DNA from: Planctomycetota bacterium
GTDB taxonomy: Bacteria; Planctomycetota; Brocadiia; Brocadiales; Brocadiaceae
Length of the DNA: 60,225 nucleotides
Direction: 5' to 3'
Assembly: GCA_016188675.1 (NCBI GenBank)
Contig: JACPHJ010000102.1
Span: forward strand, 1 to 60,225
A program made the position numbers and the translations under genes. Below are positions 8,140-16,009 of the stretch, one piece after another. The notes under the pieces are model-generated. The model did not search any database, was not told where the DNA came from, and saw only the letters and a program-made list of their open reading frames with translations. The number at the start of each line of letters is the position of its first letter. The first letter of the stretch is position 1.

Positions 8140-8243
8140 CAAGTTATCATGCCCAAAGGGCAGAGAGCATATAGCCAGGGGTGAAGCCCCTGGATAAAGA
8201 AAAACACAAAAATAGCCCTCAAAGGGGCGAAAGAAAAGGAATC
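8140..8243. repeat. REP-like hairpins upstream of the transposase remnant
   Basis: A cluster of short hairpins including CCAGGGG-TGAAG-CCCCTGG at about 8176-8194 and GCCCTCAAAGGGGC. Similar hairpins lie on the other side of the transposase remnant. REP-associated tyrosine transposases (RAYT) are normally flanked by such palindromes. Confidence 0.6.
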
Positions 8244-8248
8244 TTGTC

Positions 8249-8700
8249 TTGGCTGGAACATTCACATTTTTAGGGATTCATTTTGTGTTTAGCACGAAAA
8301 GCAGAACACCTTTGATTGACGACAAAATCAACGACGGACTGTATGCATATATTGGTGGAATAATCAGAGAACTCGGCGGAACGCTGATTGAAATCAATGC
8401 CATGCCTGACCTATCCATTTTTATACCTATTTGCCTAAAACCGTTTCTGTTTCAAAATTTATGGAGATTGTAAAGACAAACTCTTCAAAATGGGTTCGTA
8501 CTACCTTTCCGGAAAAAATTGATTTTGGATGGCAGGATGGATACGGAGCCTTTTCCGTGAGCAAATCGTCAGAAAGCGCGGTAATTCAATATATTCAAGA
8601 CCAGCAAAACCATCATCGCACAAAATCGTTTCAGGAGGAATTTGTTGATTTCTTCAATAAATACGGTATCGAATGCGATAAAAATTATATATGGAAATGA
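8249..8700 (+). pseudogene. IS200/IS605-type (RAYT) transposase, frameshifted in the HUH motif
   Basis: Two overlapping frames (8249-8473 and 8431-8700) together make one Y1 transposase: N-terminal LGIHFVFSTKSRTPLI, a middle NAMPD, and C-terminal VIQYIQDQQNHHRTKSF, which carries the catalytic Tyr and the following Q/HH motif. Restoring one A between 8411 and 8412 turns GAC-CTA-TCC-ATT into GAC-CAT-ATC-CAT, giving the metal-binding His-Ile-His. The deletion therefore falls in the first catalytic histidine codon. The start codon is TTG with AAAAGGA eight bases upstream. The element is inactive unless programmed frameshifting restores it. Confidence 0.85.
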
Positions 8701-8800
8701 CCTCCTTTCACCCCTTCGGGGCTAAACGGTTTTTTCTGTTATTTTCTCTCTCAGGGGGTTTTGCCCCCTGCTATATTCTAACGGCCTTTCAGGCCTGAAA
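8701..8800. repeat. REP-like hairpins downstream of the transposase remnant
   Basis: Contains CCCCTTCGGGGC, GGGGGTTTTGCCCCC and GGCCTTTCAGGCC in close succession. They mirror the hairpin cluster before the transposase and probably mark the end of the element. Confidence 0.6.
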
Positions 8801-8865
8801 ATGGTTGAAATGGAGTATTTCTCTTTTTGAATTCCAGTTTCGCCAATTCTTTTGCTGGTTCACGG

Positions 8866-8925
8866 CTTGCAGACTGAACCAAAACATTTCAATTCAATCG
8901 GGGATGATTGAACCTGCAAAACCCA
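8866..8925. repeat. GGTTCAATC-family hairpin repeat (diverged copy)
   Basis: Contains TTCTTTTGCTGGTTCA and, further on, CAATCGGGGATGATTGAACC. The same words occur at 59246-59275 and a related hairpin at 15884-15912. It lies inside a decayed region. Confidence 0.55.
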
Positions 8926-8937
8926 AGAATCCAAACT

Positions 8938-9076
8938 TATCTTGCTTGAAAAGACAGCTCGCTTATTGTATAAATACAACATCAAACGCCCATATGATGC
9001 CAAACAAATAAGATTGATCGGGGTATCAAACAGGCAGATTCGGCTAAAAAAGTATCCCAAAAGGAAGCAAAAAAAC
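8938..9076 (+). pseudogene. Gene remnant, possibly the C-terminus of a Y-family DNA polymerase
   Basis: Without an intact start, one forward frame reads LLEKTARLLYKYNIKRPYDAKQIRLIGVSNRQ. The segment QIRLIGVS resembles the kPIRLLGVxvS motif near the end of DinB-type polymerases. An overlapping frame reads KKVSQKEAKKRMEKLRF before a stop. The evidence is a single short motif; an unrelated coincidence is possible. Confidence 0.25.
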
Positions 9077-9159
9077 GTATGGAAAAGTTGAGATTTTAAC
9101 AGTACATCATGGATCAAGACTATTTGACCCATCCGTGTTAAAAGGTTTGAAATGATTCT

Positions 9160-9296
9160 GGAATGGAAAGGCCTGCGAGGTTGAATTTGTCACTGCTGGA
9201 GGCGAAACAATTGCCATGTTAACATTAACTCAAGAAGACATTCGATCAATAAACCACAGTGAGGTTTTGCACGTACGGGAACTCACATCGGCATAA
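9160..9296 (+). pseudogene. DUF4926-like fragment
   Basis: One forward frame reads KACEVEFVTAGGETIAMLTLTQEDIRSI, closely matching the conserved YEVEFvdadG.Tialltl..dDi pattern of DUF4926 proteins, which occur in toxin-antitoxin-like pairs. The frame lacks the N-terminal half and any start codon, so the gene is broken. The intact DUF4258/DUF2283 pair follows 57 bases later. Confidence 0.5.
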
Positions 9297-9353
9297 TGCT
9301 GTTTTTGTGAACATTATACGAACAACAAAATTAAGAAAGCAAGGAATGTGTGA

Positions 9354-9638
9354 ATGGAAGTCATCCTTTCTGGACATGCTGTTTTTGAAGCAAAGCGAAG
9401 GGATATTGAGGAAGATTTAATACGAACTATGGTTATGCAGCCACAACAAAAAATATCCTCAAAAAAGGGACGTGTTATAATTCAAGGTAAATACTATGAT
9501 CAATTTGAAAACAAAGAGATGCTTTTAAGAATTATTGGGAAAGAGACGCTTGATAACTTTGAGGTTATAACAGTTTATAAGACTTCCAAATTTAAAAAAT
9601 ACTGGTTAGAAGGAGGGCGAAATGAAGGTGATTTATGA
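9354..9638 (+). CDS. DUF4258 protein (RelE-like toxin candidate)
   Basis: 94 residues with the DUF4258 pattern: LSGHAVFEAKRRDIEEDLI, a central GRVIIQGKYYD and the terminal VITVYKTSKFKKYW. DUF4258 is often encoded beside DUF2283 or short antitoxin genes and is regarded as a toxin-like module related to the RelE/YoeB fold; activity is not proven. The ribosome binding site AAGGA is eight bases before the ATG. The last 17 bases overlap the next gene, so the two are translationally coupled. Confidence 0.75.
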   Translation: MEVILSGHAVFEAKRRDIEEDLIRTMVMQPQQKISSKKGRVIIQGKYYDQFENKEMLLRIIGKETLDNFEVITVYKTSKFKKYWLEGGRNEGDL

Positions 9639-9840
9639 TCCAGAAACTGATTCCCTTAGCATTATATTCAGGAAGACGAAGATTTCTGAAAGCGACGAGT
9701 TACGGGAAGGTATAATCATAGATTATGGACAAGACGGCAAGATCGTCTCCATGGAAATTCTTGACGCATCAGAACAAGTGTCAGAGCCTCAAGGTATATC
9801 ATATGAATTAAAAAGCAAGAAAGATATGGCAATTTCGTAG
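9622..9840 (+). CDS. DUF2283 protein (antitoxin candidate)
   Basis: 72 residues with the DUF2283 signature: MKVIYDPETDSLSIIF at the start, then REGIIIDYGQDGKIVSMEILDASEQV. It overlaps the DUF4258 gene by 17 bases with AAGGAGG located inside that gene (9609-9615), giving coupled translation. The pair is probably a small toxin-antitoxin unit that arrived with the surrounding decayed mobile sequence. Confidence 0.8.
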   Translation: MKVIYDPETDSLSIIFRKTKISESDELREGIIIDYGQDGKIVSMEILDASEQVSEPQGISYELKSKKDMAIS

Positions 9841-9965
9841 GCTGGATTAAGTAAAACACCGAGTTTAATTAATGGCAGAAGCTATCCATTTTTTGAATAA
9901 GTTTTTGTTTAAACCTTTTTTGATCAAACCTGAATATTATACAATTAAACACATTTACTGCCTTA

Positions 9966-11507
9966 TTATCGATGTTTGAGGCGACCTATACAAGAAGAGA
10001 AAATACGTTCGTATTCTTTGTTTAGATATTCTGTGGGTCCAACCTCCGGAAACCATTCCAAAATATGTAACTGAAATGCGAACTTTTTTGTCGAATAGTT
10101 ATTATCAGAGTTTACCGCTTTTTTTAAACCTTCAATGAATCCTGTTTTTCCAGCCTTAACGCACTGTACAAAAAGATCAAAATCTTCAATTGAGAGAAAA
10201 TACATATGTTCGAAGGGAATCCATTGGTAGCATCCATATTGATTAACAATTTCATCCAATTTCTCCTTAGCAATATTCTCATAAAAATCATGACCATTCC
10301 CCAGAAAAAGATCTTTGAAGGTTACTATCAAAAGATAATTTTGTTTTTGTTCTTTTATACTCTTATTATTCTCCATTTCTGAGAGACGTTTTGCTGTTTC
10401 AAAACCCTGTTGAATTCCTTTAATCACAGAAGACTTTGTTTTATCTCTAATCACATCCGGTCTATGCCCTACCATCCCAAGGTATGCAATTTCAACACCT
10501 TTTGCATCTATAAATATATTTGCTTCGTCACTCTGAATTAGAAAGTCTACCAGTTTCCCTTTTCCCGGAAGTTGGCAGGCAAGTTCCTTCTCGGATAGAA
10601 AAGGTATCCCTGTATACGCTATAGCACGTTCAACATAGCGTTCGAATATTTCACCGAATTTTTCCATAAAGTGCTCCGGGTTGTCATTTCTTAACGTATC
10701 ATATATAAAAGTCTCGATTGCACGAAATAGAAGATTACGATGAAAGCAATAGTAACCATTATTAACTTTCAGTAAAGGGTATTTTTTAAGAGGCGTCTGC
10801 TCATAGAATTCATATGCCTTACTGGATAGCTCTGTTTCACTTTCAATCAAAAATTTACGCAGTGCACCTTGGTCAAGAGAAAGAGCAAAAAGGAAATTCT
10901 TTATAGTATCTGGCGGATAGGAATTTTTTGCAGATTCAAACCATTTTTCAGCCACAAAAGGATTCTTTGGCTCATTAATAAATTTTGTCAAAAGCATTAC
11001 AGCAAGTTCTATAAAGTTAGAAATAGAAAACCCTACCTTTTGAATAAATTCTTGCTGGAATGTATGCCCTTTGCCTTGTTTATCAAAAAGCAAGCTTTGA
11101 CGAGCAAAACACGCTATATTGAAATCCCTCTGCAACCAAAATTGTTGAAATGCGATGTTTCTAAAGAATAAAAATACATTTGAGTATTCGCTCGGCAATC
11201 GCACCTTTCCACTTAAATCATGCATCAAGTTTACGAGTGAATTGAATTTTTCATGAAGAAGGTGGTGTCTCGATGGTGAAAGAAAATCTCCATAACATAA
11301 TGTCCACTTGATCAAAAGTAAAAGCAACCAAGGCGGATATTGCCTGAGGTTGTCAATTGTATTTATCGTATTGGCATTAAGTTGTGTAATACACGCAGCA
11401 ATTATTTCTTCTGGAACATATTTCCGTATCCGATTTCTAACTTTTTTAAAGACCGCAAAAACTCTTGATTCATTCAATGAAAATTTATCCATTTTAAATT
11501 TAATCAT
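9966..11507 (-). CDS. Large protein of unknown function with possible PD-(D/E)XK nuclease motif
   Basis: 513 residues, not recognised. The first 350 residues are helical and Phe/Leu-rich. Near residues 315-345 the order KGKLVDFLIQ ... NIFIDAKGVEI resembles the D-(x)n-D/E-x-K core of PD-(D/E)XK nucleases, with D-A-K in place of E-x-K. C-terminal YLLIVTFKDL and IEDFDLFVQCVKAG look like an alpha/beta core. The start overlaps the end of the acetyltransferase gene by 8 bases, so translation is coupled. Base composition is AT-rich. It could be a stand-alone defence gene, given the mobile remnants next to it, but nothing proves this. Confidence 0.6.
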   Translation of the reverse strand: MIKFKMDKFSLNESRVFAVFKKVRNRIRKYVPEEIIAACITQLNANTINTIDNLRQYPPWLLLLLIKWTLCYGDFLSPSRHHLLHEKFNSLVNLMHDLSGKVRLPSEYSNVFLFFRNIAFQQFWLQRDFNIACFARQSLLFDKQGKGHTFQQEFIQKVGFSISNFIELAVMLLTKFINEPKNPFVAEKWFESAKNSYPPDTIKNFLFALSLDQGALRKFLIESETELSSKAYEFYEQTPLKKYPLLKVNNGYYCFHRNLLFRAIETFIYDTLRNDNPEHFMEKFGEIFERYVERAIAYTGIPFLSEKELACQLPGKGKLVDFLIQSDEANIFIDAKGVEIAYLGMVGHRPDVIRDKTKSSVIKGIQQGFETAKRLSEMENNKSIKEQKQNYLLIVTFKDLFLGNGHDFYENIAKEKLDEIVNQYGCYQWIPFEHMYFLSIEDFDLFVQCVKAGKTGFIEGLKKAVNSDNNYSTKKFAFQLHILEWFPEVGPTEYLNKEYERIFSSCIGRLKHR

Positions 11508-11919
11508 CTCGAACCATCAAATAGTGGTCAATACCAGCCTCTTTAAACATATCTCCGACAATCTCAAATCCGTGCTTTTGATAAAATTTGGTGAGGTACG
11601 CCTGGGCGTGGACTTTGAATTTCTTAAATCCCTGCTCCTTTGCAACCTGTATCATAAACTCCGTCAGCTTGTGCCCCAGATTCTTTCCCCGGTATGATTT
11701 CCGTATCGCCACACGCTCCAGTTTCGCATACTCGCCAACGGCGCGGATGCGGCCTGCGGCAAAGGGTTCTCCATTATCCTCCCCCAAAATGTGCGTTGCC
11801 GAGAAGTCGTGTTCGTCACGTTCTATCATATACGGAACGCCCTGCTCCTCTATGAACACGATACCGCGCACAATAAAGACCTTGATCAGGTCTTCCGGAT
11901 TCGTCACAACTTTAAACAT
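11500..11919 (-). CDS. GNAT family N-acetyltransferase
   Basis: 139 residues with the GNAT core: VFIEEQGVPYMIERDEHD (ElaA/YjcF-type N-terminus), LERVAIRKSYRGKNLGHKL (acetyl-CoA binding R-x-x-G-x-G-like loop) and HAQAYLTKFYQKHGFEIVGD. It would transfer an acetyl group to an unknown amine. The start lies one base after the stop of the upstream secreted-protein gene, and the end overlaps the large unknown gene, so the three genes form a tight minus-strand operon. Confidence 0.88.
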   Translation of the reverse strand: MFKVVTNPEDLIKVFIVRGIVFIEEQGVPYMIERDEHDFSATHILGEDNGEPFAAGRIRAVGEYAKLERVAIRKSYRGKNLGHKLTEFMIQVAKEQGFKKFKVHAQAYLTKFYQKHGFEIVGDMFKEAGIDHYLMVRDD

Positions 11920-11920
11920 T

Positions 11921-12538
11921 TTATTTGGATAAATCTATGACAAGCCAGTTTTCGTGGCCTGGCTCCAGCCGCTGCCCTGAAGATGGAATCAATTTCCAAA
12001 AGCTGCTACGATTTTTTAATGCAGGATTTTCATGCGTTATCAGGTATCTCTTTTTCTCTGACATGATGTCGTTAAACGTCTGGAACATATGCACACGGCC
12101 AAAGACAATATTTAAGCTGCTATCTGCAATGAATAAGATACAATAATTCTTTTTGTCGGATAAAATCATACGATAAGAATACGATGTGACGGCGACGACC
12201 TGCGTGGGCACTGCAACTGAAAATGCCTGCACAATGAGGGGAACCAATTTCCTTATCTCTTCGTCCTGAAATACCCTCAGGGTCTCCTTCCTTTTAAACA
12301 ACCCTTTTTCTTTATAATAAATATCTGATAATGCTTTTGCGATGAAACTTTCCGTAAGTTTGTAAGGATGGTTAAACGGGATACGTTGACCGTCCCTTTT
12401 AACAGGCAATTCCTCGTGTTTTACGATAGTCCTGCCGTCTTTATAAATATCAGCATGAGTATCATATACTCTGCAAGTGAACATTATGCAGGCAATCCCT
12501 ATAAACAAAATTGTTCGTTTCAAGTTTTGATTTCTCAT
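11921..12538 (-). CDS. Secreted protein of unknown function (205 aa)
   Basis: A hydrophobic N-terminus (TILFIGIACIMFT) followed by a Cys at position 22 suggests a signal peptide; THADIY is a likely cleavage site. The mature part contains VPTQVVAVTSYSYRMILSDKKNYCILFIADSSLNIVFGRVHMFQTFND, a beta-rich segment without a recognisable motif. It is first in a three-gene minus-strand operon with a GNAT enzyme and a large unknown protein. Confidence 0.65.
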   Translation of the reverse strand: MRNQNLKRTILFIGIACIMFTCRVYDTHADIYKDGRTIVKHEELPVKRDGQRIPFNHPYKLTESFIAKALSDIYYKEKGLFKRKETLRVFQDEEIRKLVPLIVQAFSVAVPTQVVAVTSYSYRMILSDKKNYCILFIADSSLNIVFGRVHMFQTFNDIMSEKKRYLITHENPALKNRSSFWKLIPSSGQRLEPGHENWLVIDLSK

Positions 12539-12569
12539 ATTTATAATCCTTTCAACAACATTCTTGCCA

Positions 12570-12722
12570 CAGAGGTCGCCGGGATCACAGAGAAAAAGAT
12601 ATAGGAGAAATGGGGAAATGGAGAATCTTTGGGGAAAAACTAAGAAACATATTTTTACTCTCCCCCTCCCCTATTCTCCCTTTCACCTTATTTTTTTAAG
12701 TTTTTTCTCAACGACCTCTGTG
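12570..12722. repeat. 12-bp inverted repeat CCACAGAGGTCG / CGACCTCTGTGG
   Basis: The two arms lie at 12570-12581 and 12711-12722 and enclose about 130 bases of A-rich intergenic sequence without a frame. It resembles the other terminal-inverted-repeat elements in this window and may be a small non-coding element. Confidence 0.55.
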
Positions 12723-12734
12723 GCTATGTTGTAG

Positions 12735-13160
12735 TTAATCTTCCAGATGCGGAGCGGTCCGCCGCATGCGTTTGGTCTCGCCCTTGCGATGCTTGGTCTC
12801 CAACCGGCGACTCTTTGATGCGAATGTTGGTTTTGTCTTACGGCGTGGCTTGGGCTTCTCGGCTGCCTTACGTATTAATTCGACCAAACGGTCGATTGCG
12901 TCCTGTCTGTTTCGTTCCTGTGTACGGGAACGACTGGCTTCGATAATCAATACGCCTTCTTCGGTAATCCTTTTACCAGCCAGGTGGATCAGACGCTTGC
13001 GAACATCGCCAAGCAGTGACGGTGAGTTGATCACATCAAAACGGAGCTGCACGGCGGTGGCGACCTTGTTGACATTTTGTCCGCCGGGACCGGGTGCACG
13101 GATGAATTTTTGATGAATCTCGCCTTCGTCAATTGCGATGGTGCGTGTGACTCGGAGCAT
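12735..13160 (-). CDS. arfB: Peptide chain release factor-like ArfB / YaeJ (ribosome rescue)
   Basis: 141 residues. The GGQ loop GPGGQNVNKVAT lies at residues 24-35, and the basic C-terminal tail (KPRRKTKPTFASKSRRLETKHRKGETKRMRR) is the part that enters the empty mRNA channel. ArfB hydrolyses peptidyl-tRNA on ribosomes stalled without a stop codon. No codon-recognition domain is present, which separates it from RF1/RF2. It stands alone between repeats. Confidence 0.93.
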   Translation of the reverse strand: MLRVTRTIAIDEGEIHQKFIRAPGPGGQNVNKVATAVQLRFDVINSPSLLGDVRKRLIHLAGKRITEEGVLIIEASRSRTQERNRQDAIDRLVELIRKAAEKPKPRRKTKPTFASKSRRLETKHRKGETKRMRRTAPHLED

Positions 13161-13202
13161 GTCCTTACCTCTTTACACTACACAGAAAAATGGTAATAGC
13201 CT

Positions 13203-13280
13203 ACCTTCCCTTTATCCCTCCCATCAAGGGAGGGAAAGATTTCCTCTCCCCTTTGTGGGAGAGGATTAAGGTGAGGGGTA
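13203..13280. repeat. CCCTCC/GGAGGG dispersed repeat (diverged)
   Basis: Two hairpins, CCCTCCCATCAAGGGAGGG and CCTCTCCCCTTTGTGGGAGAGG, followed by ATTAAGGTGAGGGG. It is a diverged copy of the double-hairpin family. Confidence 0.65.
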
Positions 13281-13294
13281 TTTTCATGTCAATC

Positions 13295-14386
13295 CTATAA
13301 AAAATATGCGGTGATGGCAATGATGAAGTAGAAAGAGAGCAATAAAAACCCTTCCCACCAGTTACTCTTATTATCGTGAACGACCAGCCACACGCCGCCA
13401 ATGGACATGCCCAAAGTGATTAACTCGATCTTGTTAAAAATCAGGTTGAAATTTTGGCCAAAAAGTCCTGCGATAAGGACGCAGATGGGCGACACAAAGA
13501 GGGCAATCTGTGTACTGCTCTCTGCGGCGATGGCAAGGCTCAGATTGATCTTGTTCTTCATGGCGCTAGCGACAGCTACGGAATGTTCAGCCACGTTGCC
13601 GACTAACGGTAAGATAATTAAGCCCACAAAGGCGGGCGGGATGTGTGTGGCTGCAACGAGCGGCTCGATCTGATGAACCAATATTTCGGAGATATACACA
13701 AGACCACCTGTTGCCAAAACCAGAATGATAAGACTTTTCACCATGCTCCACTTCGGCGCTGTGGCCTCAATCGCCTCGTGGATAACCTGGGATGCTTCTT
13801 TTTTCTCACGATTTATCATGGCATAAAACATCCCCACAAAATAGACTACAAGCAGGACTATGGCGATGCTGCTGCTGTATTTATTAAGCGCAAGCAAGGA
13901 ATTCTCTCTCGCGAAGATGGAGGGCACTCCAAAACACATGGCGGCAATGGAAAGGTGGATGACGGTAGGACCGGTAATATTGGGGCTCAGTTTCAGCTCT
14001 CCAAATTTTACACCGCCGGTAAAAAGACTTAATCCCAGGATGAGCAGGATATTGCCTATAACTGAGCCAATCAATGAATATTTTACGATATCTATCAGGC
14101 CGCTCCTGATTGCAATGATTGCGATGACCAATTCCGCCGCATTGCCGAAGGTGGCATTGATAATGCCCGAAAAGTGATCGCCCGTCTTTTCAGATATTAC
14201 CTCCGTAGCTTCTCCTAAAAAGTGAGCCAGTGGTACGAGAACGGCCGATGCCAGGATAAAGGTGGCGACCGCGGGGAAGTGATAATTATGGGCAAAAGCG
14301 GTGACCGGTATAAGCAGGAGCAGATAATGCCAAAAGCTAAGTTTCGGGAACAGGATAATATCCTCGCGGTTAGTTTTTAAATTCAA
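13295..14386 (-). CDS. Calcium/proton exchanger, CaCA superfamily (Cax-type), copy 1
   Basis: Integral membrane antiporter with about 11 hydrophobic segments. The two inverted ion-binding repeats are visible: GNAAELVIAIIAIRSGL and GNVAEHSVAVASAMKNKINLSLAIAAESSTQIALF. It would export Ca2+ against H+. The listed start is a TTG without a good binding site. Aligning the 5' end with copy 2 suggests the true start is nearer 14353, where GAGGA precedes a CTG at the homologous position. It is a tandem duplicate of the next gene, with well over half of residues identical. Confidence 0.85.
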   Translation of the reverse strand: MNLKTNREDIILFPKLSFWHYLLLLIPVTAFAHNYHFPAVATFILASAVLVPLAHFLGEATEVISEKTGDHFSGIINATFGNAAELVIAIIAIRSGLIDIVKYSLIGSVIGNILLILGLSLFTGGVKFGELKLSPNITGPTVIHLSIAAMCFGVPSIFARENSLLALNKYSSSIAIVLLVVYFVGMFYAMINREKKEASQVIHEAIEATAPKWSMVKSLIILVLATGGLVYISEILVHQIEPLVAATHIPPAFVGLIILPLVGNVAEHSVAVASAMKNKINLSLAIAAESSTQIALFVSPICVLIAGLFGQNFNLIFNKIELITLGMSIGGVWLVVHDNKSNWWEGFLLLSFYFIIAITAYFL

Positions 14387-14418
14387 TAGACAAAAACATA
14401 ACAGGTACGGTTAAAAGC

Positions 14419-15477
14419 TTATAAAAAATAAGCAGTAATGGCAATAATAATATAAAAAGACATCAATAAAATCCCTTCCCACCAATTACTCTTATTGTCG
14501 TGAACTACAAGCCAGGTGCCGCCGATAGACATGCCCAGGGTAATCAACTCAATCTTGTTGAAAATCAGGTTGAAATTTTGACCAAAAAGGCCTGCAACAA
14601 GGACACATATGGGAGACACAAAGAGCGCAATCTGTGTGCTGCTCTCATTCGCTATAGACAGGCTGAGGTTGATTTTGTTTTTTATAGCGCTTATGGTTGC
14701 AACGGCGTGTTCCGCCACGTTTCCAATAAGCGGTAAAATAATTAAGCCTACAAAGTCTCGTGGAATGTGCGTGGACGCAATGAAGGGTTCGATCTGATTT
14801 ACCAGTATCGCAGAGATATAAACTATTCCTCCTGTTGATAAAATCAGTGCGGCAAGGCTCAGTATTAAGCCCCATTTCGGCGCCGTCGCCTCAATGGCAT
14901 TATGTAATACAAGGGAGGATTCCTTGCTTTTAAGATTCATAAAGGTATAAAATATCCCCAGAAAATAAACAACGAGCAAAACTATGGCAAGACTGAAGCT
15001 GTATTTATCTATAATCGGTATCGTACCTTCTCTTGCGAACACCGTGGGAATTGCGAAGCACATGGCAGCCATGGCAAGATAGATTATCGTGTGGCTGGTA
15101 ATGTCCGCGTTAAGTTCTAATTCTCCGTGTTTTATTCCACCAACAAGGATGCTCAGTCCCAGGACGAATAAAATTTTACCAATTATGGCGCCAATCAATG
15201 CATATTTTACAATATCTACCAGACCGCTTTTAATGGCAAAGATAGCAATGACTAATTCTGCCGTATTACCAAAGGTCACATTTATAATGCCGGAGAAGTG
15301 TTCATTCGTTTTTTCTGATATTGCTTCCGTGGCTTTGCTTAAGAAGTAAGCCAACGGAACCAGTACAACAGCAGATAAAATAAAGATTGTAACCGTGGGA
15401 AAGTGGTAACAATTTGCAACAACGGTTATAGGCAAAAGCAGCAACAGATAATGCCAGAAGCTAATTTTACGAAACAA
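14419..15477 (-). CDS. Calcium/proton exchanger, CaCA superfamily (Cax-type), copy 2
   Basis: 352 residues with the same topology and motifs as its neighbour (GNTAELVIAIFAIKSGL and GNVAEHAVATISAIKNKINLSLSIANESSTQ). The start is TTG, supported by AAGGA seven bases upstream. The C-termini of the two copies are almost identical (NLIFNKIELITLGMSIGG), while N-terminal halves differ more. Tandem placement on the same strand, 32 bases apart, indicates duplication and probable co-transcription. Confidence 0.85.
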   Translation of the reverse strand: MFRKISFWHYLLLLLPITVVANCYHFPTVTIFILSAVVLVPLAYFLSKATEAISEKTNEHFSGIINVTFGNTAELVIAIFAIKSGLVDIVKYALIGAIIGKILFVLGLSILVGGIKHGELELNADITSHTIIYLAMAAMCFAIPTVFAREGTIPIIDKYSFSLAIVLLVVYFLGIFYTFMNLKSKESSLVLHNAIEATAPKWGLILSLAALILSTGGIVYISAILVNQIEPFIASTHIPRDFVGLIILPLIGNVAEHAVATISAIKNKINLSLSIANESSTQIALFVSPICVLVAGLFGQNFNLIFNKIELITLGMSIGGTWLVVHDNKSNWWEGILLMSFYIIIAITAYFL

Positions 15478-15620
15478 AGTGTAATCCTTAGCGGTTGGTT
15501 TTAAAATTACAATAGATAGGTTTTAAATTGTGGGTTTTTTACACGAAAATATATGATCATCGCAGGTATCATATCTTCAATAAATCTTCAGCAACAGCAT
15601 GGAAAGTTTTTTTAGACAAA

Positions 15621-15699
<79 letters not shown>

Positions 15700-15709
15700 C
15701 ACCATTTTA

Positions 15710-16006
15710 TAATAGTTTACCGCAAAGACACAAAGGACGCAAAGAAAAATCTGACTTAACCTTTGAATTAGCTTTCCCTCAGACCCACCCCTTTAATCCT
15801 CTCCCAAGAGGGGAATTAAGAGAATCCACCTCTTGGAAGGGGCAAGGGGTGTGGAATAAACTCATTTTGAAATTGTTTCCTTCGCTGGTTCAATCTGCGA
15901 GATTGAACCGGCCACGTGGGGGATTGTTTCGGGTATCCCCCTTTGCTAAGGGGGATTGAGAGGACTGTAACTCTGAGTTCTCTGCGCCCTTTGCGGTGAA
16001 CTATTA
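15710..16006. repeat. About 300-bp composite intergenic element with inverted ends
   Basis: The left end TAATAGTTTACCGCAAAG and right end CTTTGCGGTGAACTATTA are inverted repeats with one mismatch. The same termini bound 59173-59411. Inside are a CCCCTC/GAGGGG unit (15783-15851) and a GGTTCAATC hairpin (15884-15912, arms of 13 bases, loop GCG). No gene is seen between the tRNA and the propeller gene. Confidence 0.7.
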
Positions 16007-16009
16007 CTT

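Noticed and set aside
11308-11697. Plus-strand frame antisense to the 513-residue gene and the GNAT gene
   Set aside because: It crosses two well-supported minus-strand genes and has no recognisable protein features.
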